Notes: generated by a model not told the origin, from the letters alone. Counted from the stretch's first letter, positions 1-9,550 are shown. The stretch: DNA of 64,000 nucleotides from Ectothiorhodospira haloalkaliphila ATCC 51935 (GCF_000633935.1 NZ_KK214996.1:346477-410476); one strand, 5' to 3'. Numbers and translations are program-made.

Positions 1-99
1 TACTTCCCGCACAGCCTGGTGAAATTCCGTTTCCCCCGGGTTTCTGTGCAGCACTTCCTGATAGATGGGTTCCAGCTTTTCGTCCAGACCTGCGACCAT
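1..99 (-). CDS. gdhA: NADP-type glutamate dehydrogenase, N-terminal fragment (runs off the window)
   Basis: Only the first 33 codons are in the window. The residues RNPGETEFHQAVREV match the N-terminal block of hexameric GdhA (E. coli has KRDPNQTEFAQAVREV). The enzyme aminates 2-oxoglutarate to glutamate with NADPH in the cytoplasm. Two in-frame ATGs exist, at 120 and 99. I chose 99 because GGAG lies 10 nt upstream of it and nothing resembling a ribosome site precedes the ATG at 120. The bases from 100 to 204 hold no other gene. The assignment rests on a short stretch, but that stretch is distinctive. Confidence 0.85.
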   Translation of the reverse strand, partial: MVAGLDEKLEPIYQEVLHRNPGETEFHQAVREV

Positions 100-204
100 G
101 GGATGGCTTCTCCGCGTCATTCAATGTGTTTAAGCGCGGTATTGTAACCTTTCACACAATTCCTTGGGTAATTCCCATCAGACCTTGAAGCACCCCAGGC
201 CCCC

Positions 205-3200
205 CTATGAATCCGGGGCGGTAAGAAATTCCACACGGTTGCGACCTGAGGACTTGGCCTGATACAGGGCCTTGTCAGCCCGCTGCAAGGCATCATCCGG
301 CGACATATCCGTGGAGCATAAGGGGGTCAGGCCGATACTCACCGTCACCGGAATGCTCAGTCCGTGAACGTTCACCGGCACCTGTTCCACCCGGGCACGC
401 AAACGCTCGGCCAGGTGCAGGGCTGCCTCGATGGCGGTATCCGGCAGGAGCACGGAAAACTCTTCCCCCCCTACCCGGCCCGGGGTGTCCGTCTTGCGCA
501 GACAGTCGCGCATCAGGTGGGCAAAATGCCGCAGTACCGCGTCACCTGCGGAGTGACCAAAATTGTCGTTCACGGCCTTGAAGTGGTCCAGATCCAGCAT
601 CATCACCACCGCCCGATGGCCATTGCGCTCCAGGCGGGCGATCTCCTCGGTGACACGAGAGAGGAAGTGCCGGCGATTCGCCAGACCCGTGAGATAGTCC
701 GTGGTGGCCATCTCCCGAAGTTCCTGCTCCATGCGCTTGCGCTCGCTGATGTCCGTGACCGTGCCCACCATGCGCAGGGGCTTGCCACGCTCATCACGGC
801 GCACCACCAGCCCCCTGGACAGGATCCACCGCCAGCCGCCTCGGCTATCGCGCACCCGATGCTCGCAGACAAAGTTGGGCAAGCGGCCATCCAGATGCGA
901 CCACAGATGCTCGTTGAGATGATCAAGGTCGTCGGGGTGCACCCGAGCCAGCCACTGCTGGTAATGGGGTGTGGCGCCTCCATCGTCGATACCCACGATT
1001 TCCTTGCACCGATGAGACAGGACGGCCTCGTCGGTGTCCGGCTTCCAGTCCCAGACGCCATCCCCGGCCCCCTCCAGGGCAAAACGCCAGCGTTCCGCAC
1101 TCTCCTTCAAGGCCTCGGCATCCCGCGTGCGCTCGATGGCAATGGCCGCCAGGTTGGCCTTTTCCTGAATCAGATGAATGTCGCGTGCGCTGGGGCTGTG
1201 GATGTATTCATGGTAGACGGCAAACGTCCCGAGCACCTGTCCACGGGTCGACAGGATCGGTGCCGACCAGCAGGAGGCCAGACCGGCCTCCCGGGCAACG
1301 TTCTTGCCCGGAGCCCAACGCGGATCCGTCTGGATATCCTCCGAGATCACCACCTTGCCGGTGGCCGCCGAATGCCCGCAACTACCGATATTTTCCTGTA
1401 TGGGAGTGCCGTTGACAGCGCGAGTGAAAAAGGCCGGCAGGCTCGGAGCAGCGCCCACCAACAAGGCGCCATGGGCGTCGTCAGCGAGCATGATGCTGCA
1501 GCGCATGTCCGGGCATTCCAGTTCCACCTCCTCGGCCAGTACATCCAGGATGATCTGCAGCTCAGCCCCCTGGGCCAGCAGTGAGAGCACATGGCTACGG
1601 GCAGCCTCTCGCTGCTCTTCCTGTTTTCGGGGGGTGATATCCGTCAACACCCCCTCGAAGACCAGAGGCTCACCGTCCTCGCCATATTCCGCGCGGGTGA
1701 ATTCCTCGATCCATATGATGTCGCCGGTCCCCGTGACCACTCGATACTCTTGGCGATATCGCGGACGTCTCAGGCGCACATGCTCCGCGACCTCTGCCTG
1801 CGATCGGGCTCGATCATCCGGGTGTATCACGTCCAGGAAGGGGATCTGCCCAGAAACCAGCTCTGCAGCCGAAAGCCCCCACCGCGACACGTTGCTGGAG
1901 ATATATTCCACCGGCCGGCCAGTCTGAGGCGACCAGCGACACAGCACCACCGGGCTTGATTCCACCACCTTGTTGGCCAGTTCCAGGGCCTCCATGGCAG
2001 TGAGCCTGTCCAGGGCCACGGAGAGATCATCGACCATCTCCACCAGGAGCGCCTCCACGGAGGGGATGAAGAAACCATGCTCGTCGGAAAAAAGGTTCAC
2101 CGTACCGGTGACGGCTCCCCGACTCCCAATGGCAAACCGGGCCACGGACCGTCGGCCAGCCCGGGCTGCGGCCCGGGAACCCGGGAGCCCCTCATCCGGA
2201 CGGAGTTCATTGAGCACCAGTCGCTCGCCGTCATTCGGCATCGGATCCTTTTGCCATTCCCTGGAACTATGGAACGGATCCACGTCGCCCACATCCTCGC
2301 CGGCTCGAACGAAGACCCGCAGATTGCGGGTATCCGACAGGTCCCACACACCGATCCAGCAGGCACTGAACCCACCCATCTCAACGCTGATGCGGCAGAC
2401 CTCCTGCAACAGGGGCTTGAGGCCACGACTGCGAACGATGGCCTGATTGACCCGGCTGATCATGGTGTGCAGGTGCTTTTCCCGGCGAGCTTCCCGGGCC
2501 GTCTGCTGAATCTGCGTGAGGTCCTGCAAGATGACGATGCAGCATCGCAGGCCGCCCCTGGCATCGCGCACTGCGCGCAGGTGGATGCCCGCATACACCA
2601 CATGGCCATCCCGATGCAGGAAGCGCTTTTCTCCCGTATGGGCCTGCGTGCCGCCGGAGCACAGTTTCTGGAGGGTCTGCGGGTCAAACACGGGATCCGA
2701 TGGATCGGAGATCTCCTCCCACGACCGCTCAAGCAGCACGCTGCGCTCGTAACCCAGGATTTCGCATAACCGGTCGTTGACCTCGCGCCAGCGGAGATCC
2801 ACCGGGTTCAGGATGGCCATACCCATCACGTGCAGGTCATAAAAATGCCGCAGCAGACCATCGGTTTGGGAAGCCAGGGGGCGGTTACGCAGGCGTTCTG
2901 CGAGCAAAAACACGAATCGGTCCGGTTCACCGTCGCGCCCGGGTTCACATGCCACTTGCAGATCCACCCGGAAACTGCGCCCGGCAGTGTCCGCGCAAGC
3001 CACATCCTGGGCGAGAGAAGCCCCGTGTTCGGTGGCCTCACGAAAGAGATTCTCAAATAGTTCAGGCTCACCGGGGGCCACCAACTCCCCCAGGTGCAGA
3101 CGTCCTCGCATCCCCTTGCCCTGGCGCTCATTGAGCCGCAGCAGGCTGCCGGCCATGTCGTTGAGATCCAGGATGATCCCGTCACGATCCGAGTGAATGG

Positions 3201-3378
3201 TGGCAAGCGGCACCCCGGGGGTGGAAGACACATTTCCCCCACCCGGGGCGTTCACCAACCAGGGTGTTGTCCTATCCTGTGACATTGAGGCCCGCCCGGC
3301 CTTGGCAAGGGGACGACCCCCTCCGTTATTCGACAATAGCATCGCCGCGATATCCCTGAGGAGATATGAGACCATCAT
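205..3378 (-). CDS. Cytoplasmic multi-sensor diguanylate cyclase (PAS-PAS-GAF-PAS-GAF-PAS-GGDEF)
   Basis: The protein has 1057 residues and should make c-di-GMP from two GTP in response to input from its sensor modules. PAS-like regions lie at about 55-165, 175-295, 470-590 and 755-885, and GAF-like regions at about 305-470 and 595-745. The C-terminal cyclase domain (about 890-1050) has the metal-binding LDLDHFKAVND, the catalytic GGEEF and an RKTD product-inhibition site nine residues ahead of it, so it should be active and feedback-inhibited. There is no EAL domain and no membrane segment. The start is uncertain: Met1, Met13 (preceded by AGGGA) and Met32 are all possible and none has an ideal ribosome site. 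It lies downstream of the lipoprotein gene, 56 bp away, and may share its transcript. Confidence 0.9.
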   Translation of the reverse strand: MMVSYLLRDIAAMLLSNNGGGRPLAKAGRASMSQDRTTPWLVNAPGGGNVSSTPGVPLATIHSDRDGIILDLNDMAGSLLRLNERQGKGMRGRLHLGELVAPGEPELFENLFREATEHGASLAQDVACADTAGRSFRVDLQVACEPGRDGEPDRFVFLLAERLRNRPLASQTDGLLRHFYDLHVMGMAILNPVDLRWREVNDRLCEILGYERSVLLERSWEEISDPSDPVFDPQTLQKLCSGGTQAHTGEKRFLHRDGHVVYAGIHLRAVRDARGGLRCCIVILQDLTQIQQTAREARREKHLHTMISRVNQAIVRSRGLKPLLQEVCRISVEMGGFSACWIGVWDLSDTRNLRVFVRAGEDVGDVDPFHSSREWQKDPMPNDGERLVLNELRPDEGLPGSRAAARAGRRSVARFAIGSRGAVTGTVNLFSDEHGFFIPSVEALLVEMVDDLSVALDRLTAMEALELANKVVESSPVVLCRWSPQTGRPVEYISSNVSRWGLSAAELVSGQIPFLDVIHPDDRARSQAEVAEHVRLRRPRYRQEYRVVTGTGDIIWIEEFTRAEYGEDGEPLVFEGVLTDITPRKQEEQREAARSHVLSLLAQGAELQIILDVLAEEVELECPDMRCSIMLADDAHGALLVGAAPSLPAFFTRAVNGTPIQENIGSCGHSAATGKVVISEDIQTDPRWAPGKNVAREAGLASCWSAPILSTRGQVLGTFAVYHEYIHSPSARDIHLIQEKANLAAIAIERTRDAEALKESAERWRFALEGAGDGVWDWKPDTDEAVLSHRCKEIVGIDDGGATPHYQQWLARVHPDDLDHLNEHLWSHLDGRLPNFVCEHRVRDSRGGWRWILSRGLVVRRDERGKPLRMVGTVTDISERKRMEQELREMATTDYLTGLANRRHFLSRVTEEIARLERNGHRAVVMMLDLDHFKAVNDNFGHSAGDAVLRHFAHLMRDCLRKTDTPGRVGGEEFSVLLPDTAIEAALHLAERLRARVEQVPVNVHGLSIPVTVSIGLTPLCSTDMSPDDALQRADKALYQAKSSGRNRVEFLTAPDS

Positions 3379-3434
3379 CCAGATGACCGGAATAATTATG
3401 GGGCATCAATGGTTTGCAGCCACCACACAAAACA

Positions 3435-4418
3435 TTACTCGCCTCCCCTCACCGCACGAAGGCTGCGACCCTCATCGGCTTCCAGTATCAGGGCCCCATC
3501 TTCATCAAAATGGTGTTGCCGCACAGACTCCAGCAATCGCATGAAGGAAAGCTCCTGATCCATGAGCGGCTCAGCGCAGGCCATTCGGGTACTGGCCAAG
3601 GGACCCACTTCCATGGTTTCCCCAGTCAGCTGATAGGCGCCCATATAGCGATTGCAAGAAGCGAGTCCCGCCAACCGCTCACCGGGCAGAAAAGCGAGCG
3701 TGGCATGTGAGTCTTCCAGCAGGGGCGCCTCATCCATGCTCACCACCTGCCATTCATCACCCACGAGCAGATCATGAGGGTCACCCCCGCACCCTCTCAC
3801 CACGGTTTCGCCCCAGGTGAGCCTCACCTGATCCGGATAGCTCATGCCACTCATGCTATCCCGGCAAAGCCCTGACTCAATGCGGATCTCCAGGGGGCCT
3901 TCGTTCGTAGGGGCTGCGTAGAGCACGCCTGAGTCATCCCTGACGGCTTCCGGGGTGGCCAGGGTGAGTTCCCGCTGGCCATAGTCCATGGAAATCTCCA
4001 GCGTATCCGGCCCGATTTGCACCAGCCAGCCGGGCTCATTGCCCTGAGCGCGATAGGTCGGTGCCTGGGCCATCTGGCAGTCCAGCCGCGTTTCGTCATC
4101 CAGCGTGAGTACAGCCTCATCTCCACGGTTCCAGAAGGAGACAGTGTCGCCATTCACCGTGCCGGCGTAACGGGCACCGGAGGCAGCGGGCTCGGCTTGA
4201 AAGTGGTGAACATGGTTATCCATGACCAGCTCGAGGATTTCTCCCCTTAGGCGAGTGATCACAGGTATGCCTCCGCAATCCCAGAGCACACTACCGAGCC
4301 GGGCTGGGTCCGGCTCAATGCTACCCCCGGCGGGCTCAACCCGATCTTGCTCTGAGCCACAGCCCACCAGTGCCAAAAGGGATGCGCCGGCAACGCCGAC
4401 CAGGAACCACTTGTTCAT
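3435..4418 (-). CDS. Lipoprotein combining MliC-like, COG3650-like and META domains
   Basis: The 327-residue protein begins with a lipoprotein signal ending LLALVGCGS, so it should be anchored in the envelope. The start at 4418 is set by GGAG seven bases upstream; an open frame extends further 5' but lacks such a site. Three modules follow. About 40-110 resembles the c-type lysozyme inhibitor family (WDCGG near its start, FWNRGDEA near its end). About 115-205 begins RAQGNEPGW, the hallmark of COG3650 proteins. About 215-320 is a META/HslJ domain with LASCNRYMGAYQL and PLASTRMACAEPLMDQE. The likely role is envelope protection, for example lysozyme inhibition, but that is inferred from the family names only. 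I have not seen this three-way combination named. Confidence 0.8.
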   Translation of the reverse strand: MNKWFLVGVAGASLLALVGCGSEQDRVEPAGGSIEPDPARLGSVLWDCGGIPVITRLRGEILELVMDNHVHHFQAEPAASGARYAGTVNGDTVSFWNRGDEAVLTLDDETRLDCQMAQAPTYRAQGNEPGWLVQIGPDTLEISMDYGQRELTLATPEAVRDDSGVLYAAPTNEGPLEIRIESGLCRDSMSGMSYPDQVRLTWGETVVRGCGGDPHDLLVGDEWQVVSMDEAPLLEDSHATLAFLPGERLAGLASCNRYMGAYQLTGETMEVGPLASTRMACAEPLMDQELSFMRLLESVRQHHFDEDGALILEADEGRSLRAVRGGE

Positions 4419-4512
4419 TGAGATGCTCCATCCAGGGAAATCATCTCCCATCATACTCGGTGAACAAGTTAAGCCAATGGGAATGCGGTCACGTGACGGA
4501 AGATCCATAACG

Positions 4513-4550
4513 AAAAAGGCCCGGATGCCATTGCTGGTCATCCGGGCCTT
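4513..4550 (-). terminator. Rho-independent terminator after tRNA-Glu
   Basis: On the minus strand a perfect 12-bp stem (AAGGCCCGGATG with CATCCGGGCCTT) and an 11-nt loop is followed by a short T run. It lies 11 bp beyond the 3' end of tRNA-Glu and separates the tRNA from the lipoprotein gene. The bases 4419-4512 hold nothing else that I can recognise. Confidence 0.85.
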
Positions 4551-4561
4551 GATCTTCAAGA

Positions 4562-4637
4562 TGGCGTCCCCACGGGGATTCGAACCCCGGTCGCCGCCGT
4601 GAAAGGGCGGTGTCCTAGGCCTCTAGACGATGGGGAC
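4562..4637 (-). tRNA. tRNA-Glu (anticodon TTC), CCA encoded
   Basis: Read on the minus strand, the 76-nt gene has the acceptor stem GTCCCCA pairing with TGGGGAC, discriminator G and an encoded CCA. The T-arm contains GGTTCGAATCC and the anticodon loop CTTTCAC gives TTC. It belongs to the gltX / tRNA-Ala / tRNA-Glu neighbourhood that is common in gammaproteobacteria, where the charging enzyme GltX sits beside its substrate tRNA. Confidence 0.97.
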
Positions 4638-4745
4638 TAGAGAAAGCGGGCATTCTAGCAGAAAAATTCATTTTTGCCAGAACTTTTTCAAGTGATTTTG
4701 AAAGGTCAGGACAAGGCCCTTCAAAACCACCCTCTCAGGTAAAAC

Positions 4746-4937
4746 TCAGTCCCTAGGCCCCGTTAAAACAACGGTGACCAGTCCAGTGAAGACCAACAGG
4801 AAACTGATCGGTACCAACGAGAGAAAATATTTTGCCAGGTCATCGTAACCGGTGAACAAGGCAGTAAAACCGGTGATCAGGCTGATCAAACAGATCAGCG
4901 TTCCGACGAGCATCGAGATCTTGCCTAATCGATACAT
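4746..4937 (-). CDS. Small two-helix membrane protein of unknown function
   Basis: I do not recognise this 63-residue protein. It has two strongly hydrophobic stretches, about residues 8-30 (MLVGTLICLISLITGFTALF) and 36-58 (KYFLSLVPISFLLVFTGLVT), joined by a short polar loop GYDDLA, and so looks like a helical hairpin in the inner membrane. AGGA lies nine bases before the ATG. It sits on the same strand between tRNA-Ala and tRNA-Glu, so it may be co-transcribed with the tRNAs and released by tRNA processing. Hydrophobicity, a ribosome site and sensible codons support a real gene, but it is short and could be spurious. Confidence 0.55.
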   Translation of the reverse strand: MYRLGKISMLVGTLICLISLITGFTALFTGYDDLAKYFLSLVPISFLLVFTGLVTVVLTGPRD

Positions 4938-4969
4938 GCCGGAGCTTCCTGATCACCGGGTAAATCATT

Positions 4970-5045
<76 letters not shown>

Positions 5046-5073
5046 GAAGGAGGTGCGTATATTACTGGCCGTT

Positions 5074-6489
5074 TCAGGTGTTGTCAACAGTTTGTGACTC
5101 AATCCATTCAACGGCCTGCTTGATACGCTTGAGGGTGCGCTCCCGACCGAGCAGATACAGGGTCTGATCGATGGAGGGAGAGACGGAACCCCCGGTTGCC
5201 GCCACCCGAAGGGGCTGTGCAACCTTGCCCAATTTTAACTCCAAACGTTCCGCAACACCACCCACTGTCAGATGAATTGGCTCCGGCTCCCATTCGGCCA
5301 GGGCCTCCAGGGCGCCATGCAGGGCCTGCAGCACCGGGGCGGCCTCGGGCTTGAGGTTCTTGCGGGCCGCCTTGTCGTCGTACTCGTCGAAGTCCTGGTA
5401 GAAGTACAGGCTGGCATCTGCCATCTCAACCAGCGTCTTGGCGCGGTCCCGCTGCACGTCCACCACGTCCCGCAGTGGCGGGTGACCCGAAGGATCCACG
5501 TTGCGCTGCCCCATGTGCCAGGAAAGCTGGCGGGCAATGTAGTCGTGGCTCAGGGTCTTGATGTAATGCTGATTGAGCCACAGCAGCTTTTCCGGATTGA
5601 TGGCGGAGGCCGAGTGGTTCACATCATCGATATCAAACAGTTCGATGAGTTCGTCCAGGGTGAAGATCTCCTGATCCCCGTGGGACCAGCCCAGGCGCAC
5701 CAGATAGTTGATCAGGGCCTCGGGCAGGAAACCGTCGTCCCTGTACTGCATTACGCTAACGGCCCCATGGCGCTTGGAGAGCTTGGCACCGTCCGGCCCG
5801 AGGATCATGGGCAGGTGGGCGTAACGCGGTGGCTCCACACCCAGGGCCTTGAGGATGTTGATCTGCCGGGGGGTGTTGTTCAGGTGATCATCCCCGCGGA
5901 TCACATGGGTGATCTGCATGTCCCAGTCATCCACCACCACGGTGAGGTTGTAGGTGGGGGTACCGTCGGAACGGGCAATGATCAGGTCATCCAGTTCGCT
6001 GTTCTGGAAAGTCACGCGGCCACGCACCATGTCGTCCACGGTGGTCACGCCTTCCACCGGATTCTTGAAGCGAATCACCGGTTCGACGCCTTCACGGGGC
6101 TCCTTGCGTATGCGGCAGCGTCCGTCGTAGCGGGGCTTTTGCTTGCGCGCCATCTGTTCCTCACGCATGGCGTCCACTTCTTCCCGGGTGCAGTAACAGC
6201 GATAGGCGTGGCCCTCGTCCAACAGGCGTTCCACCACTTCCTTGTAACGGTCAAATCGTTCGGTCTGGTAGAAGGGACCCTCGTCATACTCCAGGCCCAG
6301 CCAGCTCATGCCTTCCAGGATGGCGTTCACCGATTCCGCATTGGATCGAGCCAGGTCGGTATCCTCGACACGCAGCACGAATTCCCCGCCGTGCTTGCGC
6401 GCATACAGCCAGGAGAACAACGCAGTACGGGCGCCACCGATATGGAGATAACCTGTCGGGCTCGGGGCGAAACGGGTGCGAACTTTCAT
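5074..6489 (-). CDS. gltX: Glutamyl-tRNA synthetase
   Basis: This 471-residue class I synthetase charges tRNA-Glu with glutamate. The HIGH-type signature is [14 protein letters not shown] near residue 9 and the KMSKS-type loop is AKLSKRHG near 236. A zinc-site pattern (CYC near residue 98, then YDGRC) marks the E. coli-like GluRS form. The length equals that of the E. coli enzyme. The gene stands just upstream of tRNA-Ala and tRNA-Glu on the same strand. The start [13 protein letters not shown] matches the family N-terminus, so it is well placed. Confidence 0.97.
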   Translation of the reverse strand: MKVRTRFAPSPTGYLHIGGARTALFSWLYARKHGGEFVLRVEDTDLARSNAESVNAILEGMSWLGLEYDEGPFYQTERFDRYKEVVERLLDEGHAYRCYCTREEVDAMREEQMARKQKPRYDGRCRIRKEPREGVEPVIRFKNPVEGVTTVDDMVRGRVTFQNSELDDLIIARSDGTPTYNLTVVVDDWDMQITHVIRGDDHLNNTPRQINILKALGVEPPRYAHLPMILGPDGAKLSKRHGAVSVMQYRDDGFLPEALINYLVRLGWSHGDQEIFTLDELIELFDIDDVNHSASAINPEKLLWLNQHYIKTLSHDYIARQLSWHMGQRNVDPSGHPPLRDVVDVQRDRAKTLVEMADASLYFYQDFDEYDDKAARKNLKPEAAPVLQALHGALEALAEWEPEPIHLTVGGVAERLELKLGKVAQPLRVAATGGSVSPSIDQTLYLLGRERTLKRIKQAVEWIESQTVDNT

Positions 6490-6598
6490 GGAGTCCCTCG
6501 GTTGTGGGGTTAGCTATCAAGCCGCATAGAGTAGCAGAGGGCTCGGGTGGCTTCATCATGGCCAACTGCCCCGGATCAAGTTTCGATCCGGGGCAGGC

Positions 6599-7348
6599 TC
6601 AGATCATCAGCACCACGGCCACCAGCACGCCCGTCTCCACACATTCCGCCAGGGCCCCCGCAGTATCCCCGGTGGTACCGCCGATGCGGTGACGCATCCA
6701 GGCACGACCGAGGATGAACACCAGGCCGGCACCCACCAGGGCCCACGCCCCCGCCCAGCCCAGCCCCAGTCCCAGCGGCACCGCCAGGACAGCCAGGGCC
6801 ACCATGACAGTGACCACCCACGCCGCCGACCGAGGGAAATGTTCAGCCAGCAGACTGCCCATGCCACCGGGGCGCACATAGTCGGTGGTCAAAAACAGCA
6901 GCGGCAAGGCAGCCCGCCCCAACAGGGGCGCCAGGACCAGCGCCATCCAGGCCCCCTGCCCCAGCAGTGCCAGCAACTCCAGTACAGCGGCGAACTTGAC
7001 CAGCAGCACCAGAATCAGAGCGGTCACGCCGGCGGGCCCGCAACGGGGATCCTTCATGATCTCCAGGGTGCGCTCGCGGTCGCCCAACCCGCCAATCCAG
7101 GCGTCGGCGGTATCGGCCAGGCCATCCATGTGCATCAGGCCGGTGAGCATCACCCAGGCGACGATGATCAAGGCCGCGACCAGCACTCCCTCGCCCAGGC
7201 CCCAGGCCAGGGCCGCCAGGCACAGGCCCATCAGCAGTCCCACCGTGGGGTAATGCAACAGCGACTGCCCCACCTGCCGATCGGTGGGGTTGTTCCAGGA
7301 GACGGGAAAACGGGTGAGAAAACGCAGGGCCACCAGGAAAGGCTTCAT
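6599..7348 (-). CDS. cobS: Adenosylcobinamide-GDP ribazoletransferase (cobalamin synthase)
   Basis: The 249-residue membrane protein joins adenosylcobinamide-GDP to alpha-ribazole (or its phosphate), the last assembly step of the nucleotide loop. It begins MKPFLVALRFLTRFPV, the usual CobS opening, and carries the acidic motif MHMDGLADTADAW near residue 73 and LGDRERTLEIMKDPRCGPAG after it. The rest is a series of Ala/Leu/Gly-rich helices. Its ATG overlaps the cobC stop codon by 4 bp, which points to translational coupling. It is the last gene of the riboswitch-headed cobalamin run. Confidence 0.96.
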   Translation of the reverse strand: MKPFLVALRFLTRFPVSWNNPTDRQVGQSLLHYPTVGLLMGLCLAALAWGLGEGVLVAALIIVAWVMLTGLMHMDGLADTADAWIGGLGDRERTLEIMKDPRCGPAGVTALILVLLVKFAAVLELLALLGQGAWMALVLAPLLGRAALPLLFLTTDYVRPGGMGSLLAEHFPRSAAWVVTVMVALAVLAVPLGLGLGWAGAWALVGAGLVFILGRAWMRHRIGGTTGDTAGALAECVETGVLVAVVLMI

Positions 7349-7968
7349 GAGTGATCTCCGGCGGTTGCTTCCATCTCCACGGCCCCCAGGGCACTGACCC
7401 CACTGACCTGCCCCTCATCCTCCAGATGAATGCGGTAGACGCAGGCATGGGGCACATCCAGTTTCAGCAGATCCGAGAGAGGGCGTTGCTGCACATGGAG
7501 CAGGATCAGCCGGATCACCCCGCCATGGGTGACCAGCAATTGAGGTCCCGCCTCCACCCTCGCCAGGGCCTCTTGCCAGGCCTGCAACACCCGCTCACGG
7601 AAATCCACCAAGGGCTCGGCCCCCGGCGGGATGTGGTTCAGCGGATCCTGCCAGAATTTCCCCAGGGCCTCGGGCTCGCTCTCCATGAGATCCGCCGCAG
7701 TGCGACCCTCCCAGGTGCCGAAATGCATCTCCCGCAGCCGCGACTCCTCCTGTAGCGGTATGCCCGCATCCCGGGACCAGTCTCGCGCCGGCGCCAGACA
7801 GCGTCGCAAGGGGGAGCTGATGATCTGTTGCCAGGGGCCGTGCCGATCATGGCCGGCCTGCATCCGGGCCCGCCCCAGATCCGTGAGGGCATCATCCAGG
7901 CTGCCGCGAAAGGCGAAACCACCTGTGGTCTCGCCGTGACGCATGAGGTCGATATAGGAAGAAGACAC
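7345..7968 (-). CDS. cobC: Alpha-ribazole phosphatase, histidine-phosphatase family
   Basis: This 207-residue protein has the phosphohistidine signature LMRHGET near its N-terminus, an Arg-rich SSPLRRCLAPA segment and a second conserved histidine in VTHGGVIR near residue 150. In this setting it should dephosphorylate alpha-ribazole phosphate, or adenosylcobalamin phosphate, in nucleotide-loop assembly. The start codon is GTG, two bases after the cobT stop. A generic phosphoglycerate-mutase-like phosphatase would share these motifs, so the specific role comes from its position between cobT and cobS. Confidence 0.88.
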   Translation of the reverse strand: MSSSYIDLMRHGETTGGFAFRGSLDDALTDLGRARMQAGHDRHGPWQQIISSPLRRCLAPARDWSRDAGIPLQEESRLREMHFGTWEGRTAADLMESEPEALGKFWQDPLNHIPPGAEPLVDFRERVLQAWQEALARVEAGPQLLVTHGGVIRLILLHVQQRPLSDLLKLDVPHACVYRIHLEDEGQVSGVSALGAVEMEATAGDHS

Positions 7969-7970
7969 GC

Positions 7971-9029
7971 TCAGTCGGGCTCCGATACCTGGGCCTCGTC
8001 AAAGGTGGCCATGCGACCATGCAGATCACAGGCCAAGCGCAGCAGGGGTACGGCGGTGGCGGCACCGCTGGCCTCGCCCAGTCGCATGCCCAGATCCAGC
8101 AGAGGATCGGCTGCCAGGGACGACAGCACGTGACGATGACCCGGCTCGGCCGAGGCATGACCAAAGATCATCCAGTTGCGGGCACTGGGACAGATGCGCG
8201 CCGTGGCCAGGGCCGCAGCGGAACTGATGAAACCGTCCACCATGATGGGCATCCCCATCTGGGCGCAGGCCAGATAGGCACCGCTCATGGCGGCGATCTC
8301 GAAGCCCCCCAGACGACGAAGGCATTCCACCGGATCTTCCAGGTGGTCCCTGTGGAAGGCCAGAGCCCGGCGCAGCACATCGGCCTTGTGGCTGACCCCG
8401 GCCACGTCCAGCCCCGTGCCGGGGCCCGCCAGCTCGCGGGGGTCCAGCCCCATGAGGGCGCAGGCCAGCCCAGCGGCGGCGGTGGTGTTGCCGATGCCCA
8501 TCTCGCCGGCAATGTAGAGTTCGGTCCCCGCCAGGCGTGCCCGCTCGGCGCTGTGACGGCCTGCGTTCATGGCCAGGGCCAGTTGATGTATGTCCATGGC
8601 CGGCGCATCGACAAAATTCGCGGTGCCCGGACCCACGCGCACGTCCAGCACCCCTTCCAGGGGGCCGGTATCGGTGACGGTGCCCAGATTGATCACCTCA
8701 AGTTGGGCGTCCAGGGATCGAGCCAGTACGCTGATGGCCGCTCCACCCCGGGCAAAGTTGCGCACCATCTCCGCTGTCACCGATTGGGGGAACCGTGAGA
8801 TCCCTTCGGCCGCCACGCCGTGGTCGCCGGCGAAGATGCTGATCTGCACCTTATCCACGCGGGGCGTGGCGCTGCCCTGCATGCCGGCCAGGCGGCAGGC
8901 CAGGGGTTCCAGCAGGCCCAGCGAGCCCAGGGGTTTGGTCAGGCGCGTCTGGCGTTCTTCCGCATCCAGGCGGGCCTGTTCGTCGATATCGGCAGCAGGC
9001 ACCTGCAGCCAGGGGGTTTCATGATTCAA
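7971..9029 (-). CDS. cobT: Nicotinate-nucleotide:dimethylbenzimidazole phosphoribosyltransferase
   Basis: The 352-residue enzyme makes alpha-ribazole phosphate, the lower-ligand nucleotide of cobalamin. Recognisable blocks are TKPLGSLGLLE near residue 30, IFAGDHGVAAEGIS near 65, GEMGIGNTTAAA near 175 and the C-terminal GMRLGEASGAATAVPLLR, where E is the family's catalytic base. The start is a TTG at 9029: GGAG lies six bases upstream, the TTGA overlaps the cobU stop, and no nearby in-frame ATG gives the family N-terminus. It is co-transcribed with cobU and cobC. Confidence 0.96.
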   Translation of the reverse strand: MNHETPWLQVPAADIDEQARLDAEERQTRLTKPLGSLGLLEPLACRLAGMQGSATPRVDKVQISIFAGDHGVAAEGISRFPQSVTAEMVRNFARGGAAISVLARSLDAQLEVINLGTVTDTGPLEGVLDVRVGPGTANFVDAPAMDIHQLALAMNAGRHSAERARLAGTELYIAGEMGIGNTTAAAGLACALMGLDPRELAGPGTGLDVAGVSHKADVLRRALAFHRDHLEDPVECLRRLGGFEIAAMSGAYLACAQMGMPIMVDGFISSAAALATARICPSARNWMIFGHASAEPGHRHVLSSLAADPLLDLGMRLGEASGAATAVPLLRLACDLHGRMATFDEAQVSEPD

Positions 9030-9550
9030 AGACTTTCTCCTTTCAGTACCAGGGGCAGGCCGGCCACGGTCAACACCACGCGGTCGCTGCGCGCCGCCAC
9101 GGCCTGATGAAGCCGGCCGGCTTCGTCACAAAAACGTCGGGTCAGCTCTCCCATGGGGACAATGCCCATGCTGGTCTCATTGCTGACCATGATCAGGTGT
9201 CCGGGCAGTGCCGGCAGTGCTTCCAGGAAACGGGTCTGTTCCTGGCGGCAGGTGTCCTCCTCCTCGTCCCAGAGCAGGTGGGTGAGCCACAAAGTCAGGC
9301 AATCCACCAGCAGGCAGTGGCCGGGCCGGGCGTGTTGGTGAAGCACATCGGCCAGTTCGGCACCCGCCTCCACCAGGCCCCAGTCATCCGGACGGCGGTC
9401 CTGGTGATGCTGGATGCGTTGGCGCATCTCCTCGTCATCACGCATCCGGGCGGTGGCCACATAGGTCACCGGCAAACCACTCTCCAATGCCAGGCGTTCA
9501 GCCAGGGCGCTCTTGCCGGAGCGAACGCCACCGAGGATCAGTTCTTTCAT
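9026..9550 (-). CDS. cobU: Adenosylcobinamide kinase / adenosylcobinamide-phosphate guanylyltransferase
   Basis: The 174-residue bifunctional enzyme phosphorylates adenosylcobinamide and then transfers GMP to it. The P-loop is LGGVRSGKSALAE at the N-terminus, followed by VTYVATA, RIQHHQDRRPDDW (with the GMP-accepting histidine region) and LVDCLTLWL. I placed the start at 9550 because the family begins directly with [14 protein letters not shown]; this ATG shares the TGATG overlap with the cobQ stop. The open frame extends six codons further upstream without improving the match. The stop overlaps the cobT start. Confidence 0.95.
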   Translation of the reverse strand: MKELILGGVRSGKSALAERLALESGLPVTYVATARMRDDEEMRQRIQHHQDRRPDDWGLVEAGAELADVLHQHARPGHCLLVDCLTLWLTHLLWDEEEDTCRQEQTRFLEALPALPGHLIMVSNETSMGIVPMGELTRRFCDEAGRLHQAVAARSDRVVLTVAGLPLVLKGESL

